In this document: piece after piece, positions 17,416 through 26,752 of the stretch
Layout: every line of letters begins with the position of its first letter
How positions within the stretch are numbered: the stretch's first letter is position 1
From: UBA7672 sp040398465
Lineage (GTDB): Bacteria > Pseudomonadota > Alphaproteobacteria > Caulobacterales > Hyphomonadaceae
DNA: 64,000 nt
NCBI GenBank assembly: GCA_040398465.1
Contig: JBBAUA010000014.1
Span: forward strand, 9,567-73,566
Direction: 5' to 3'
Translations under genes and position numbers: made by a program
The notes under the pieces: generated by a model
The model's input: only the letters and a program-made list of their open reading frames with translations
Database searches by the model: none
What the model was told of the DNA's origin: nothing

Positions 17416-18432
17416 CTATTCGGAATCGCCAACAATCCCCGTCACACGTCCCTCGCGATCGTCCATGCGCGCGCCGCCGAGAATGCCGGGCAGGGCGTGG
17501 TTGCCTTCATGGCAGGCGTACTCGTACATCGGCTCCTTGCTGGCCGTGAGCGTCATCTCCCCGCGCCAGGGGCGCGTGAAGGCTTCCCGATCCTCCACCA
17601 CGAACTCGTAGTGGATCGCCTCCGGCCCGGCGCGCGAGAAACGCTCGGTCACCACCGGGTTCTCGCCGACATAGTAGCTGTCGCCCATGTTCGGCCGCAC
17701 CCGGATGTCATGATGGAAGTTGCGCGTCTGCACCACCAGCGTGTCGCCCTCCCACCAGCCTACCGAATTGCCGAGCCAGGTGTCGAAGCCTTTCGCATCA
17801 CGCTTCTCGCCGATCGGAATGATGCGCGCGTCGTGGATCATCTCGACCGTGATCGCCACATGCGTCGGCGTCTGCACGATCTGGTAGTGATTGTTGTACA
17901 GCACGTTGATCATTGGCGGGCCGGCGGTCGAGCCGAAGCCGACAATGCAACGCTCGCCCTGCGGCCGGATCTCGGGCCCGTCCCATGTGCCGCGTACCTT
18001 GGCCAGGCGGTCCTCGAGATGCTTCTTCGCTGCAGCTGTGTAGGGTATGCGACCGTCATGCGGATCGACGATCCACGACGACCGCGTCTCGCCTTTCACC
18101 ACGCCGTACTGCGTGCCGGGATCGATCCAGAACGCATTGTAGCCGGCGTTCGCATTGCCATCGGTCGGCGCGCCCTCGCTGGGATTGGATGGCGCGTTCG
18201 ACGCCGCCATCATCCGCGCCCGCGCCTGTTCCATCTGCTGCGCGCGGTCGGCCGGAATCGTCTGTGTCTTGAACTGCGCCGGACGTTCCAGCGTGGTCAG
18301 GCTCGCATTGCTCCATGTCCCCTGCAGGTCCGGCTTGCCATCCGGCGTCCGCGGTGGCTGCCAGCTCTCTTGCGCTGCGGCCTGACCGCAGGCCAAAGCC
18401 AGCATCGCAATACCCAGAAGCAACTTCTTCAT
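17416..18432 (-). CDS. Exported protein of unknown function
   Basis: 338 residues with a clear signal peptide (KKLLLGIAMLALACGQAAAQE) and a strong ribosome site (GGAGGAG) before the ATG at 18430-18432. After cleavage the N-terminus reads PRTPDGKPDLQGTWSNASL, a pattern in a large uncharacterised periplasmic family common in alphaproteobacteria and acidobacteria. Conserved-looking blocks are CIVGFGSTAGPPMINVLYNN and WLGNSVGWWEGDTLVVQT. The Cys at the end of the signal does not form a good lipobox, so a free periplasmic protein is likely. It lies downstream of the TonB receptor but across a terminator. Confidence 0.75.
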   Translation of the reverse strand: MKKLLLGIAMLALACGQAAAQESWQPPRTPDGKPDLQGTWSNASLTTLERPAQFKTQTIPADRAQQMEQARARMMAASNAPSNPSEGAPTDGNANAGYNAFWIDPGTQYGVVKGETRSSWIVDPHDGRIPYTAAAKKHLEDRLAKVRGTWDGPEIRPQGERCIVGFGSTAGPPMINVLYNNHYQIVQTPTHVAITVEMIHDARIIPIGEKRDAKGFDTWLGNSVGWWEGDTLVVQTRNFHHDIRVRPNMGDSYYVGENPVVTERFSRAGPEAIHYEFVVEDREAFTRPWRGEMTLTASKEPMYEYACHEGNHALPGILGGARMDDREGRVTGIVGDSE

Positions 18433-18560
18433 GACCGCTCCTCCAGCGCCGTCCGCCGCATTCAGCGTGACGCTGCATTCGCGCGCGAGATGTCGCCCGG
18501 GTCAATCGCCGCCGGTAGCCCTCGACGCGACGTCAGCCCCTGAATTGACCAGGAGGCTCA

Positions 18561-18594
18561 AACGAAAAGCGCCGGCCCCGCGAGGGGCCGGCGC
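18561..18594 (-). terminator. Intrinsic terminator after the TonB receptor
   Basis: Perfect 11-base stem GCGCCGGCCCC / GGGGCCGGCGC (18569-18579 and 18584-18594) with a GCGA loop. On the minus strand it is followed by TTTTCGTTT, so it ends transcripts from the receptor gene about 45 bases after its stop codon. Confidence 0.85.
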
Positions 18595-18638
18595 AGTCTT
18601 GGAATCACCAACCGGTGCGCGCCGAAGCGCGCTCAGGC

Positions 18639-21329
18639 CTAGTAGCTGACCAGAAGGTCGACGCCGAAGGTGCGCGGCGGCGAGAAGTCGAAGTTCTGGT
18701 ATCGCGCATTGTCATCCCTGCGGAACGAGTTGGCGCCGACGTTTGCGGTCTGCTCTTCGTCCGTGAGGTTGCGGACCCAGAAGGTCAGGCCCAGCACTTC
18801 GTCAGAGGATTTCCAGTTCAGACGTGCGTCAAGGTTGTCGAAGGCAGGCGAGATCTGGTTGTCGTTGTTGAAGAACGATCCATAGAACTCGTCGCGCCAG
18901 GAGTAGCTGATGGTCGGCAGGAAGTAGGAACCATCTTCCATGTCGATCCGGTAGGAAGCGTTGATGGCAACCTTGTGCTTCGGCGACTGGGACAGCTCAT
19001 TGCCTTCCACCGAACGCTCCGAAAGCGGATCGACGGCAATGTTCCTGAACGTCGGTCCGACCGTTGTAACGCAGGTCCCCAGCGAGGTTGGGGCCGCGGA
19101 AGAACGGCAACGATCGTCACGCGTCGGATCGATATAGACGCCCGACTCGGTGATCTCGGTGTTCAGGTAGGCGTAGGTGAAGCCGATATTCAAAGCATCG
19201 ATCGGGCTCCAGTTTCCTTCGAGTTCGAAGCCCGTCGTTTGAACTTCAGGCAGGTTGACGAACGCCGTCGAAGTCACGCGAATGCCGCCTGAGTTGTCGA
19301 CCTGCGTCAGCGGAGCCTGAGAGTCGGTGTAGCTGTAGAGGAACACCGCCGCGTTGGTCGTGAGCCCGTAGTCGGCCCACGCCTGTTTCCAGCCCGCTTC
19401 GTACGAATCGACGAACTCGGCGTCGGTGTAGGGGTTGAGCACGAAGCCAAGGTTGTTGAAGCCCCCGGCTTTGTAGCCACGCGAGTACTTCGCGAAGGTC
19501 AGCGTGTCGTCCCACGGACGGTATTCGACGCCCGCCGTGCCGGTCACAGCCTCCCAGTCGCCTTTAAGACGGCGCACCGCATAGCCGCGGCTGTCGAGGG
19601 ACGCCGTGTATCCGTTGACAGCTTCGGTCGCGGTAAACCTGTTGCCGAACGCTACCGACGTAATGTTGGCGTAGGGCAGCGGGATGCCCAGGCCGGAGCA
19701 GATGATGTAGCAGGCGACGAAGCCCTCTTCTGCGGACTCCTTGATGTCTTTCGAATAGCGCAGACCGGCGGTCAGTTTCAGCTGGTCGTTAAGCGTGTAG
19801 TCGACCTGACCATAAACGCCGTAGGCGTTGTAGAGGCCGGTGTTGCTGAAGTGCTGCAGGCGGCGCTCCGGGTTCGCGATGAACCTTCCGGTCGCCGGAT
19901 TGAAGTAGCTGCCAGCCAGCGGCTCTTCGTTGAGCGTCAGCGACAGGCCGGGCTGCTTGTTGTTCTCCTGGTACTGGTAGATGCCGCCGATCCACTGCAG
20001 CGGACCGTCCATCGTCGAGATCAGGTTGATCTCGTTCGAGAAGAAGGCGCGGCTCTCGCCGTATGTGTCGGTGGAGTTCGGGAAGATCGTGCGCGGAGCG
20101 GCCCCCGAGATGCACCCGCCGCCGCCAAGCGACGACAGCGTCGAGGTCGGGAAGCCGACAAGCTGGTTGGCGCCGAAAGCAGCGCAAGGCCCAGCCGTGA
20201 TCTGCGAGGTGATCGCATTGTACGTCACCGATTTGATCGGTGTGCCGTCAGCATCGAGGCTGCGGCTGTAGTCGAAGTAAACGTACCCGCCGACGTATTT
20301 GATGTCGAACCAGTCGGTCGAATAGACGGCTTCCAGAACGTACTCGTCATTCTGATCGACCGTGCCGATCTGGGCGCGGTTCGAGTTGTAGGCATGCTCG
20401 CCATTCGTCGCGAACGGGTTGTCCCGACGCGAGCCGGCCTGCGTGAACGAAATCACGGACGGGTTGCTGTAGGCGAAGGACGGGTTCACAGCCGTCGCGC
20501 CATTGGTGTTGAACTGCGGCAGGTACGGCGCGTCCGTGAAGCTCGACGTGGCGCCGCCCGGAGGCCCAGCCTTGTCGTAGCCGGTTTCACTTGTCTTGAA
20601 CCACCACGAGAAGCGGTCGCCGATCTCGCCTTCCAGCTGGAGTTCGAGGTAGTAGTCGTCGAGCGCCCAGCTTTCGTTTTCGCCGGTTCCGTAGTTGAAG
20701 TCGACGCCGTCGCGCTGTTCGCGCTGACCCGCGACGCGATAGCGGAGATAATCCGTGATCGGGCCGGAAACGGACGCCACGGCGTTCGTGTAGTTGTAGT
20801 TGCCGGCGCCGAGTTTCAGGTCGACTGAGAGTTCGTCGGTCGGGCGCTTTGAGATGATGTTGATCGCGCCGCCGATGGCGTTGCGGCCGTAGAGCGTGCC
20901 TTGCGGGCCGCGCAGGACTTCGACGCGTTCGATCAGCATCGCGTCCCGGCCAGCAGTGGTGGCGAAGGATGTGTACAGACCGTCGGTGTAGTTGGCGACG
21001 CCCGGATCGGCGCCGATGCTGTTCGACAGACGGCCGATACCACGCAGCGTCACGCGCTCGTTGCTCGGGGTGTAGGAGAGGCCCGGCGTGACGTTGGTCA
21101 TATCGGTGATGGTGATGATGCCGAGTTCCTGCTTGGCGTCGGAGCTGATTGCCGTAACGGCGACAGCGACGTCCTGGACGGTCTCTTCGCGCTTGTTGGC
21201 GGTGATTACGATGACGTCGCGGCCTTCATCGGCGTCGACGGGTGGCTGAGGTCCTTCCTGTGCGAAAGCGGGCATGGCCACGCTCAAGGCAAGTAGGCTC
21301 ACGACCGAAATACGATGCTTATGCGCCAT
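18639..21329 (-). CDS. TonB-dependent outer-membrane receptor
   Basis: 896 residues. Signal peptide (VVSLLALSVAMPAFAQE), a short linker, then a TonB-box-like stretch (DVIVITANKREETVQDVAVAVTA split across about residues 38-60) and the plug domain with VTLRGIGRLSNSI and VEVLRGPQGTLYGRNAIGGA, typical of siderophore, carbohydrate or xenobiotic receptors in this group. The C-terminus ends FGVDLLVSY with the terminal aromatic of outer-membrane barrels. GGGAG precedes the ATG. The transported compound cannot be read from sequence. No N-terminal secretin/STN signalling domain and no adjacent sigma/anti-sigma pair. Confidence 0.93.
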   Translation of the reverse strand: MAHKHRISVVSLLALSVAMPAFAQEGPQPPVDADEGRDVIVITANKREETVQDVAVAVTAISSDAKQELGIITITDMTNVTPGLSYTPSNERVTLRGIGRLSNSIGADPGVANYTDGLYTSFATTAGRDAMLIERVEVLRGPQGTLYGRNAIGGAINIISKRPTDELSVDLKLGAGNYNYTNAVASVSGPITDYLRYRVAGQREQRDGVDFNYGTGENESWALDDYYLELQLEGEIGDRFSWWFKTSETGYDKAGPPGGATSSFTDAPYLPQFNTNGATAVNPSFAYSNPSVISFTQAGSRRDNPFATNGEHAYNSNRAQIGTVDQNDEYVLEAVYSTDWFDIKYVGGYVYFDYSRSLDADGTPIKSVTYNAITSQITAGPCAAFGANQLVGFPTSTLSSLGGGGCISGAAPRTIFPNSTDTYGESRAFFSNEINLISTMDGPLQWIGGIYQYQENNKQPGLSLTLNEEPLAGSYFNPATGRFIANPERRLQHFSNTGLYNAYGVYGQVDYTLNDQLKLTAGLRYSKDIKESAEEGFVACYIICSGLGIPLPYANITSVAFGNRFTATEAVNGYTASLDSRGYAVRRLKGDWEAVTGTAGVEYRPWDDTLTFAKYSRGYKAGGFNNLGFVLNPYTDAEFVDSYEAGWKQAWADYGLTTNAAVFLYSYTDSQAPLTQVDNSGGIRVTSTAFVNLPEVQTTGFELEGNWSPIDALNIGFTYAYLNTEITESGVYIDPTRDDRCRSSAAPTSLGTCVTTVGPTFRNIAVDPLSERSVEGNELSQSPKHKVAINASYRIDMEDGSYFLPTISYSWRDEFYGSFFNNDNQISPAFDNLDARLNWKSSDEVLGLTFWVRNLTDEEQTANVGANSFRRDDNARYQNFDFSPPRTFGVDLLVSY

Positions 21330-21652
21330 TAGCGCGTCTCCCTGCTGGATTGGTGCTCCCGCGGCGTCCTGAGTGTTTTTTTCTTACGGACGACGACGCC
21401 GCCGCGTGTTGCTACACGTGACGGACGCGGTCTGAACCTGCGGTTTGCGCAGCTAGCCGTCAACCGCGATGTATCTGCTACGCCACGGTTTTCGCGGATT
21501 TCGACCAAAAAGTCACGGGTAATGCCGCAACCGCGAAGTGCTGGCGGAACGAAATCAGCGCCGCCATGAACCGCAAATTCGAATCGCCAGTATGGCGGGG
21601 AGCGCCATAAAACGCCAGTTTGGCCAGCGATTCCGAATTGTTGCCGCGCGCG
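21330..21652. other. Intergenic region, 323 bp
   Basis: Lies between hrpB and the TonB receptor, both on the minus strand, so it should carry the receptor promoter. A short imperfect element CGTGTTGCTACACG (5-base arms) lies near 21405. No Fur- or Irr-like box, RNA gene or ORF was recognised. Confidence 0.4.
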
Positions 21653-24100
21653 TCAATTGCCGCGAGGGCGTGCCCGGCTGGTTGGCGTAGCGGCCGCGGG
21701 GTCTTCCGGCCAATCGTGTTTCGGGTAGCGGCCCTTCATGTCCTTTTTCATGTCGATGTAGCCGCCGCGCCAGAAGGAAGGGATGTCGCGTGTCACCGCG
21801 ACTGGCCGGAACGCTGGGGAAAGCAGCGCGACCGTCAGTGTGATTCGGCCGTCAGCGATCGTGGGGTGAGTAGCAAGGCCAAAGGCCTCCTGGACCTTGC
21901 ATTCGACCGTTGGTCCCCCGTCGCTGGCGTAGTCGATCGGCACGGCGCGGCCGACCGGCGCGGTCCAGTGCGTCGGCGCCAGCCGCGCCACGTCGCGCGG
22001 CAGCGGCCAGTCGAGCAGGGTGAGCGCGGCATCGACCAGTTGCCCGGCGCCGAGGGAGTCGAGCGCACCTGGCGACTCGAGCAGCGGGCCCAGCCAGTCT
22101 TCCAGGCGCGCTTTTACGATACCGCCAAAGTCGGCTGGCCACGGCGCGCCGATAACCCGGCCAAGCAGTTCGACACGTCCGATAAGGCTCTCCAGAGCCT
22201 CGGCGTTGCGGAGCAAGCCAAGTCCCTGGTCGCGGATTGCCTCAAGCAGCGCCGCGCGAACCAGTTCGCCCGTGGGCGCCGGCAGCGGCGCCTCTTCCAG
22301 AACGACGGCGCCAAGCCTGCGAACCCGCCGCGCGCGGACGCGGCGCGTCTCCGGATCGTAGCGCGCCTCTTCCTTCACCTCGATGGCGCCGGATGCGAGC
22401 GCATCGTCCTCGGTGATCCGCGCCGCAAGCGTGATGCGCAGGTCAGGCCCGGACCCGGTCATGTCCGCCACAGCCAGCCATCCCTGCGTCGCCAGCGGAT
22501 CGGCCTCGTCCAGCATCGCGCCGCGACCGCCCGCCAGCAGGAACCGTCCCGCCGTCTGGCCCCGCAGGCGCGCGACCCGCTCCGGAAAGCCAAGCGCCAG
22601 CACGGCCCCCGGGCTGATCGCAGGCGCGTCCTTGCCGCCCGCCAGCCGCGCCCATCGCGCCGCGAGATCGCGCATCGCACGGGCGCGTTGTCCGTTCTCG
22701 GTGCGGAAGCGCGACAGACGCTGGTCGAGATCGGTCGACCTCCCGCCAAGATCGCGCTCGCTGAGAATCGCCGCGATGTCGGCGGCAAGCCGCGCCTGTC
22801 CTCGCTCCGCGGCGCGCAGCACCATCAGCGCCAGTCGCGGCGGAAGCGGCAGGTCACCCAGCCGCTTGCCCAGCGTCGTCAGTTCGCCCTCTGCCGTCAG
22901 CGCCTTGCTCGCGGCCAGCAGATTCCGCGCAGCCCGCCAGGGCGCCTCGCGCGGCGGCGACAGCCAGCGCAGCTCGTCAGGCGACTTCGCGCCCCAGCGC
23001 GCAAGATCGAGCGCAAGGCCGGTGAGGTCGGCATTCTCGATCTCCGGGGAAGGCGAGGCCGCAAAGCCCCGCATCTCCGCCTCGCGCCATAGCCTGTAGC
23101 AGACGCCTGGACCCGTGCGGCCCGCGCGCCCGCGCCGCTGGTCCGCATTCGCCACCGCCAGCCGCACGGTCTCCAGTCGCGACACGCCAAGCGACGGATC
23201 AAACCGCGGCACACGCGCAAACCCCGCGTCGACGACGACGCGCACGCCTTCGATCGTGATGGCGCTCTCTGCGATGTCCGTCGCAACCACGACCTTGCGC
23301 GACCCTTTCGGCGCAGCCGAGATCGCAGCCGTCTGCTCCTGTGGCGAGAGCGCGCCATAGAGCGGCGTGACGATCACATTGTCGGCGACAGGCCCTATGC
23401 GATCGACCGTGCGCTGGATTTCCGCCACGCCGGGCAGGAAGGCGAGCACCGAGCCGTCTTCCTCCGCCAGCGCCTTGCGGATCGCGGCCGCCACCTGATC
23501 CTCAAGCCGCTGCCGCGGCTCATAGCCCAGATACCGCGTCTCCACCGGCCACGCGCGCCCGAGGCTTTCGACGACAGGCGCATCGAAGAATGCCTGTGTC
23601 AGGTCAGCTGGCAAGGTCGCCGACATCAGTACGATGCGCAGGTCCTCTCGCAGCACCGATTGCGCATCGAGCGCAAACGCCAGCCCTTCATCGGCGTCCA
23701 GCGAACGCTCATGAAATTCGTCGAACAGGACCGCTGCGATTCCATCCAGACCCGGGTCCGACAGGATCATCCGGCTGAACACACCCTCTGTGACGACCTC
23801 CAGCCGCGTCGCCTGCGAGACCCGCACGTCGAGGCGCGAGCGCAGGCCGACAGTCTGCCCGACCTTCTCCCCGATCGTCGCGGCCATGCGCTCCGCCGCC
23901 GCACGCGCAGCGATCCGGCGTGGCTCGACGAGGATGAGCCGCCGCCCTGCAACCCACGCCTCATCCAGAAGCGCCAGCGGCACGCGCGTCGTCTTGCCGG
24001 CGCCGGGCGGGGCGGAAATCACCATGCGCGTCCTGTCCCGCAGTTCGGAAACGATCTGCGGGATCACATCCTCGATCGGCAGGCCGGACGGGGTAGACAT
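21653..24100 (-). CDS. hrpB: ATP-dependent helicase HrpB
   Basis: 815 residues from the ATG at 24098-24100; a TTG at 24121 would add seven residues. DEAH-family RNA helicase of unknown cellular role in bacteria. Motifs in order: ISAPPGAGKTTRVPLALL (Walker A), LVEPRRIAARAAAERMA, LFDEFHERSLD (Walker B, DEFH), VLMSATLP, TDIAESAITIEGV and DQRRGRAGRTGPG. The C-terminal HrpB-specific half is complete, with SFWRGGYIDMKKDMKGRYPKHDWPED, the characteristic end (quoted here in the order SFWRGGY, DMKKDMKGRYPKH, DWPEDP). It starts 13 bases after the mntP stop, so the two are probably cotranscribed. Confidence 0.95.
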   Translation of the reverse strand: MSTPSGLPIEDVIPQIVSELRDRTRMVISAPPGAGKTTRVPLALLDEAWVAGRRLILVEPRRIAARAAAERMAATIGEKVGQTVGLRSRLDVRVSQATRLEVVTEGVFSRMILSDPGLDGIAAVLFDEFHERSLDADEGLAFALDAQSVLREDLRIVLMSATLPADLTQAFFDAPVVESLGRAWPVETRYLGYEPRQRLEDQVAAAIRKALAEEDGSVLAFLPGVAEIQRTVDRIGPVADNVIVTPLYGALSPQEQTAAISAAPKGSRKVVVATDIAESAITIEGVRVVVDAGFARVPRFDPSLGVSRLETVRLAVANADQRRGRAGRTGPGVCYRLWREAEMRGFAASPSPEIENADLTGLALDLARWGAKSPDELRWLSPPREAPWRAARNLLAASKALTAEGELTTLGKRLGDLPLPPRLALMVLRAAERGQARLAADIAAILSERDLGGRSTDLDQRLSRFRTENGQRARAMRDLAARWARLAGGKDAPAISPGAVLALGFPERVARLRGQTAGRFLLAGGRGAMLDEADPLATQGWLAVADMTGSGPDLRITLAARITEDDALASGAIEVKEEARYDPETRRVRARRVRRLGAVVLEEAPLPAPTGELVRAALLEAIRDQGLGLLRNAEALESLIGRVELLGRVIGAPWPADFGGIVKARLEDWLGPLLESPGALDSLGAGQLVDAALTLLDWPLPRDVARLAPTHWTAPVGRAVPIDYASDGGPTVECKVQEAFGLATHPTIADGRITLTVALLSPAFRPVAVTRDIPSFWRGGYIDMKKDMKGRYPKHDWPEDPAAATPTSRARPRGN

Positions 24101-24113
24101 CGCCGTCCGCGTA

Positions 24114-24689
24114 TCAGCCAAAGGCCCGATGGTCGACCAGCACCTTTGCGCCGATCATGATGAGGATCAGTCCGCCGACGATCTCCGCCTGCGGGCCAAG
24201 CGCCTTGGCGCCCCCCCGTCCGATCATGACGCCTGCAGCCGAGAGAACGAATGTGACGAGGCCGATTACGGCGACGCTTATAAATACCGGCACGCCCAGT
24301 GTCGGGAGCGTAATCCCCGCGGCCGCCGCGTCGATGCTCACGGCAATCGCCAGCGTGACCAGCGTCCAGCCACTCGCCAGCTTTTCCTTGCCCGGGTCGC
24401 TTTCCTCGCCGGGCGGGTCTTTCTTCATTCCCTCGTAGACCATCTTGCCTCCCACCAGCGCGAGCAGGACGAACGCGATCCAGTGGTCGACGCTTTCGAT
24501 CAATCCGGCGAACAGCAGGCTCAGCGACCATCCGATCAGCGGCGCAATGGCCTGCGCCAAGCCGAAAGCCGCACCGACCAGAAGCGCGGCGCGCCAAGGG
24601 TTGCCGCGCGCGACTGCGCCCTGACCTAGCGCCACGGCAAACGCGTCCGCCGCCAACCCCAGCGCCAGAAGGAAGAGGGACACGTTCAT
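24114..24689 (-). CDS. mntP: Manganese efflux pump MntP
   Basis: 191 residues, six predicted membrane helices, exporting Mn(II) from the cytoplasm. The signature ALGLAADAFAVALGQGA in helix 1 and the matching VTLAIAVSIDAAAAGIT in helix 4 show the internal duplication of the family, with the acidic residues needed for transport. The start codon overlaps the stop of the RNA methyltransferase gene by ATGA, so it is translationally coupled. No yybP-ykoY-type manganese riboswitch is possible at this start because it is buried in the upstream gene. Confidence 0.92.
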   Translation of the reverse strand: MNVSLFLLALGLAADAFAVALGQGAVARGNPWRAALLVGAAFGLAQAIAPLIGWSLSLLFAGLIESVDHWIAFVLLALVGGKMVYEGMKKDPPGEESDPGKEKLASGWTLVTLAIAVSIDAAAAGITLPTLGVPVFISVAVIGLVTFVLSAAGVMIGRGGAKALGPQAEIVGGLILIMIGAKVLVDHRAFG

Positions 24690-25933
24690 GCAGGCTTCCG
24701 CTCCAGCGCGGCGACGATTTCGATATGCGGCGACCAGATGAACTGATCCACCGGCGTGATGCGCGTCACCCGCCAGCCTGCAGCGGTCAGAATCTTGAGA
24801 TCGCGCGCGAACGTGGTGGCGTTGCACGAAACCATGGCGATGCGTCTGAGGCTGGATGTCGCAAGCTCGCGCGTCTGTGCCTCTGCGCCTGCGCGCGGCG
24901 GGTCGATCACGGCGGCGTCGAAACGTTTCAGGTCCTTCCAGTCCAGCGGATTGCGGAACAGGTCGCGCACTTCCGTCGTCACGGGCTTCAGCCCTGCTGT
25001 CTTCTTCGCGGCGCGGCCAAGCGCCCTGATCGCAACCTCCTCGCCTTCAACAGCATGCACCGGTGCATCCGCCGCGAGGGGCAGAGTGAAGGTTCCTGCA
25101 CCGGCAAACAGGTCGACAACGCGTTCACTGCCCTCAACCGCCTGCTGCACAAGCGCCAGCATCGCCGCTTCTGACTCCCGGCATGCCTGCAGGAACCCGC
25201 CTGGCGGCAGCGTCACATCCGCCGCGCCGAAACGCAGCGTCGGGGCGGCACGCTCCATCTCGACGACGCCATTGATCGAAAGCCGGGCGAGCACGATTGC
25301 CTCCGCGGCCTTGGCGGCGGCAGCGCGTGTATCGGCCGACATGCCCCTCGGCGCGCCGGTCAGCGCCACATCGAAGCCCGTCAGCGTCTCCGTCGCAGTG
25401 ATCGTCAATGCGTCCTTGCGCGGCGCTGCGATCGCCGCCAGGGGCGCGAGGCGCGGAATCAGAGCGACGAGGCCGGGCGTAAGCACGGCGCAGTCGCCTA
25501 GCCCCACGATGTGATGACTGCGCTTGCCATGAAACCCGATGACGATCTCATTGTCGCGGCGGTGCGCCGCAAACACCGCGCGCCGCCGCGTCGCGGGCGG
25601 AACCTGCACGACGTCATCAACTGTCGCGCTGATCCCCTGAAAGGACAGCGCCGTGACAACGAGGTCGCGTTTAAGCGCCAGATAGCGATCCGCAGGAAGG
25701 TGCTGCAACGAACACCCCCCGCATTCACCATAATGGCTGCAACGTGCGGGCAGGCGCGCCGGGTCGGGCGTGACGATAGAGAGCAACCGTGCACGATCGC
25801 CCTCGACCTTCGCCTCGACGGTTTCGCCCGGCAGGGCAAACGGCACGAAGACCGGCTGTCCATCATGCTCCGCCACGCCGTCGCCCTGCGCGCCGAGGCG
25901 CAGGATGGTGAGTGTCACGGGCGGCGGTTTCAT
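24686..25933 (-). CDS. TrmA/RlmD-type RNA uracil-C5 methyltransferase
   Basis: 415 residues. An N-terminal TRAM-like domain (AQGDGVAEHDGQPVFVPFAL) is followed by an iron-sulfur cysteine set CSHYGECGGCSLQH, then the SAM domain with VDLFAGAGTFTLPLA and the catalytic region FDAAVIDPPRAGAE and VSCNATTFARDL, where the Cys of SCN attacks uracil C6. These are the marks of the RumA/RlmD/RlmC subgroup acting on 23S rRNA, though in alphaproteobacteria the exact target varies, so no gene symbol is given. It is the first gene of a minus-strand run with mntP and hrpB. Confidence 0.9.
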   Translation of the reverse strand: MKPPPVTLTILRLGAQGDGVAEHDGQPVFVPFALPGETVEAKVEGDRARLLSIVTPDPARLPARCSHYGECGGCSLQHLPADRYLALKRDLVVTALSFQGISATVDDVVQVPPATRRRAVFAAHRRDNEIVIGFHGKRSHHIVGLGDCAVLTPGLVALIPRLAPLAAIAAPRKDALTITATETLTGFDVALTGAPRGMSADTRAAAAKAAEAIVLARLSINGVVEMERAAPTLRFGAADVTLPPGGFLQACRESEAAMLALVQQAVEGSERVVDLFAGAGTFTLPLAADAPVHAVEGEEVAIRALGRAAKKTAGLKPVTTEVRDLFRNPLDWKDLKRFDAAVIDPPRAGAEAQTRELATSSLRRIAMVSCNATTFARDLKILTAAGWRVTRITPVDQFIWSPHIEIVAALERKPA

Positions 25934-26065
25934 CGCGGCGCTTCAAGCAGTTTCCGCCGGCATTGACCAGTCTCGCCACCCATCCTCGCTTGGCCGGGGA
26001 ATCGCAGCGTCGCAGCAGGAACTATTGTCTTGAGGGCGTCAGCCTGCCGCGACATGGTGCGCGTC

Positions 26066-26752
26066 ATGCTGACGCCAGCGGAGCTGCAGATCCTGTCCAC
26101 CAGCCTCGGCGTCGCCGGGCGCGCCGTGCTGTTCTCGCTGCCGGTCGCCATTGCGTTCGCATGGGCGCTGTCGCGGCCGCGTTTCCCCGGCAAGTCGGTT
26201 GTTGACACGATTGCACACCTGCCGCTCGTCCTGCCGCCAGTTCTTGTCGGCTATCTCCTTTTGCTGGCGCTCGGCGCTCAGAGTCCGCTGGGCGCGTGGC
26301 TCAAGTCCTCCTTCGGCATCCAGCTCGCGTTCAGCGCCGAAGGCGCCGCCATCGCAACGGCGGTGATGGCTTTCCCGCTGATGGTGCGCGCGATTCGCCT
26401 GTCGTTCGAAGCAACAGACCCTGGCCTGTTCGAGGCAGCCTCCGTGCTGCGCGCCGGGCCATTGGATCGGTTCTGGTCGATGACGCTGCCGCTTGCGTGG
26501 CCGGGCGTCCTTGCTGGCGCAGTCACTGCCTTCGCCGCGGGACTCGGCGAGTTCGGCGCTGTGATCACCTTCGCCTCCAACGTCGAGGGTGAGACGCAAA
26601 CCCTGCCGCTCGCCATCAACGCCGCGCTCAACACGCCGGGCCGCGACGACGCGGCCTTCCGCCTTGCGCTGATCTCGCTGACCGCCGCCATCGCCGGACT
26701 CGTGCTCGCGGAAATGCTTCAGCGCTGGGCGCGCCGGAGGCTGGAGGCGTGA
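26066..26752 (+). CDS. modB: Molybdate ABC transporter permease ModB
   Basis: 228 residues. The start MLTPAELQILSTSLGVAGRA aligns well with known ModB N-termini; an in-frame ATG at 26054 would add four residues. Five to six membrane helices, with HLPLVLPPVLVGYLLLLALG and AGLGEFGAVITFASNVEGET, the EAA-like loop that docks on the ATPase (AASVLRAGPLDRFWSMTLPL). It opens an operon with modC, which overlaps it by four bases, and modA. Molybdate import supplies the molybdenum cofactor. Confidence 0.94.
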   Translation: MLTPAELQILSTSLGVAGRAVLFSLPVAIAFAWALSRPRFPGKSVVDTIAHLPLVLPPVLVGYLLLLALGAQSPLGAWLKSSFGIQLAFSAEGAAIATAVMAFPLMVRAIRLSFEATDPGLFEAASVLRAGPLDRFWSMTLPLAWPGVLAGAVTAFAAGLGEFGAVITFASNVEGETQTLPLAINAALNTPGRDDAAFRLALISLTAAIAGLVLAEMLQRWARRRLEA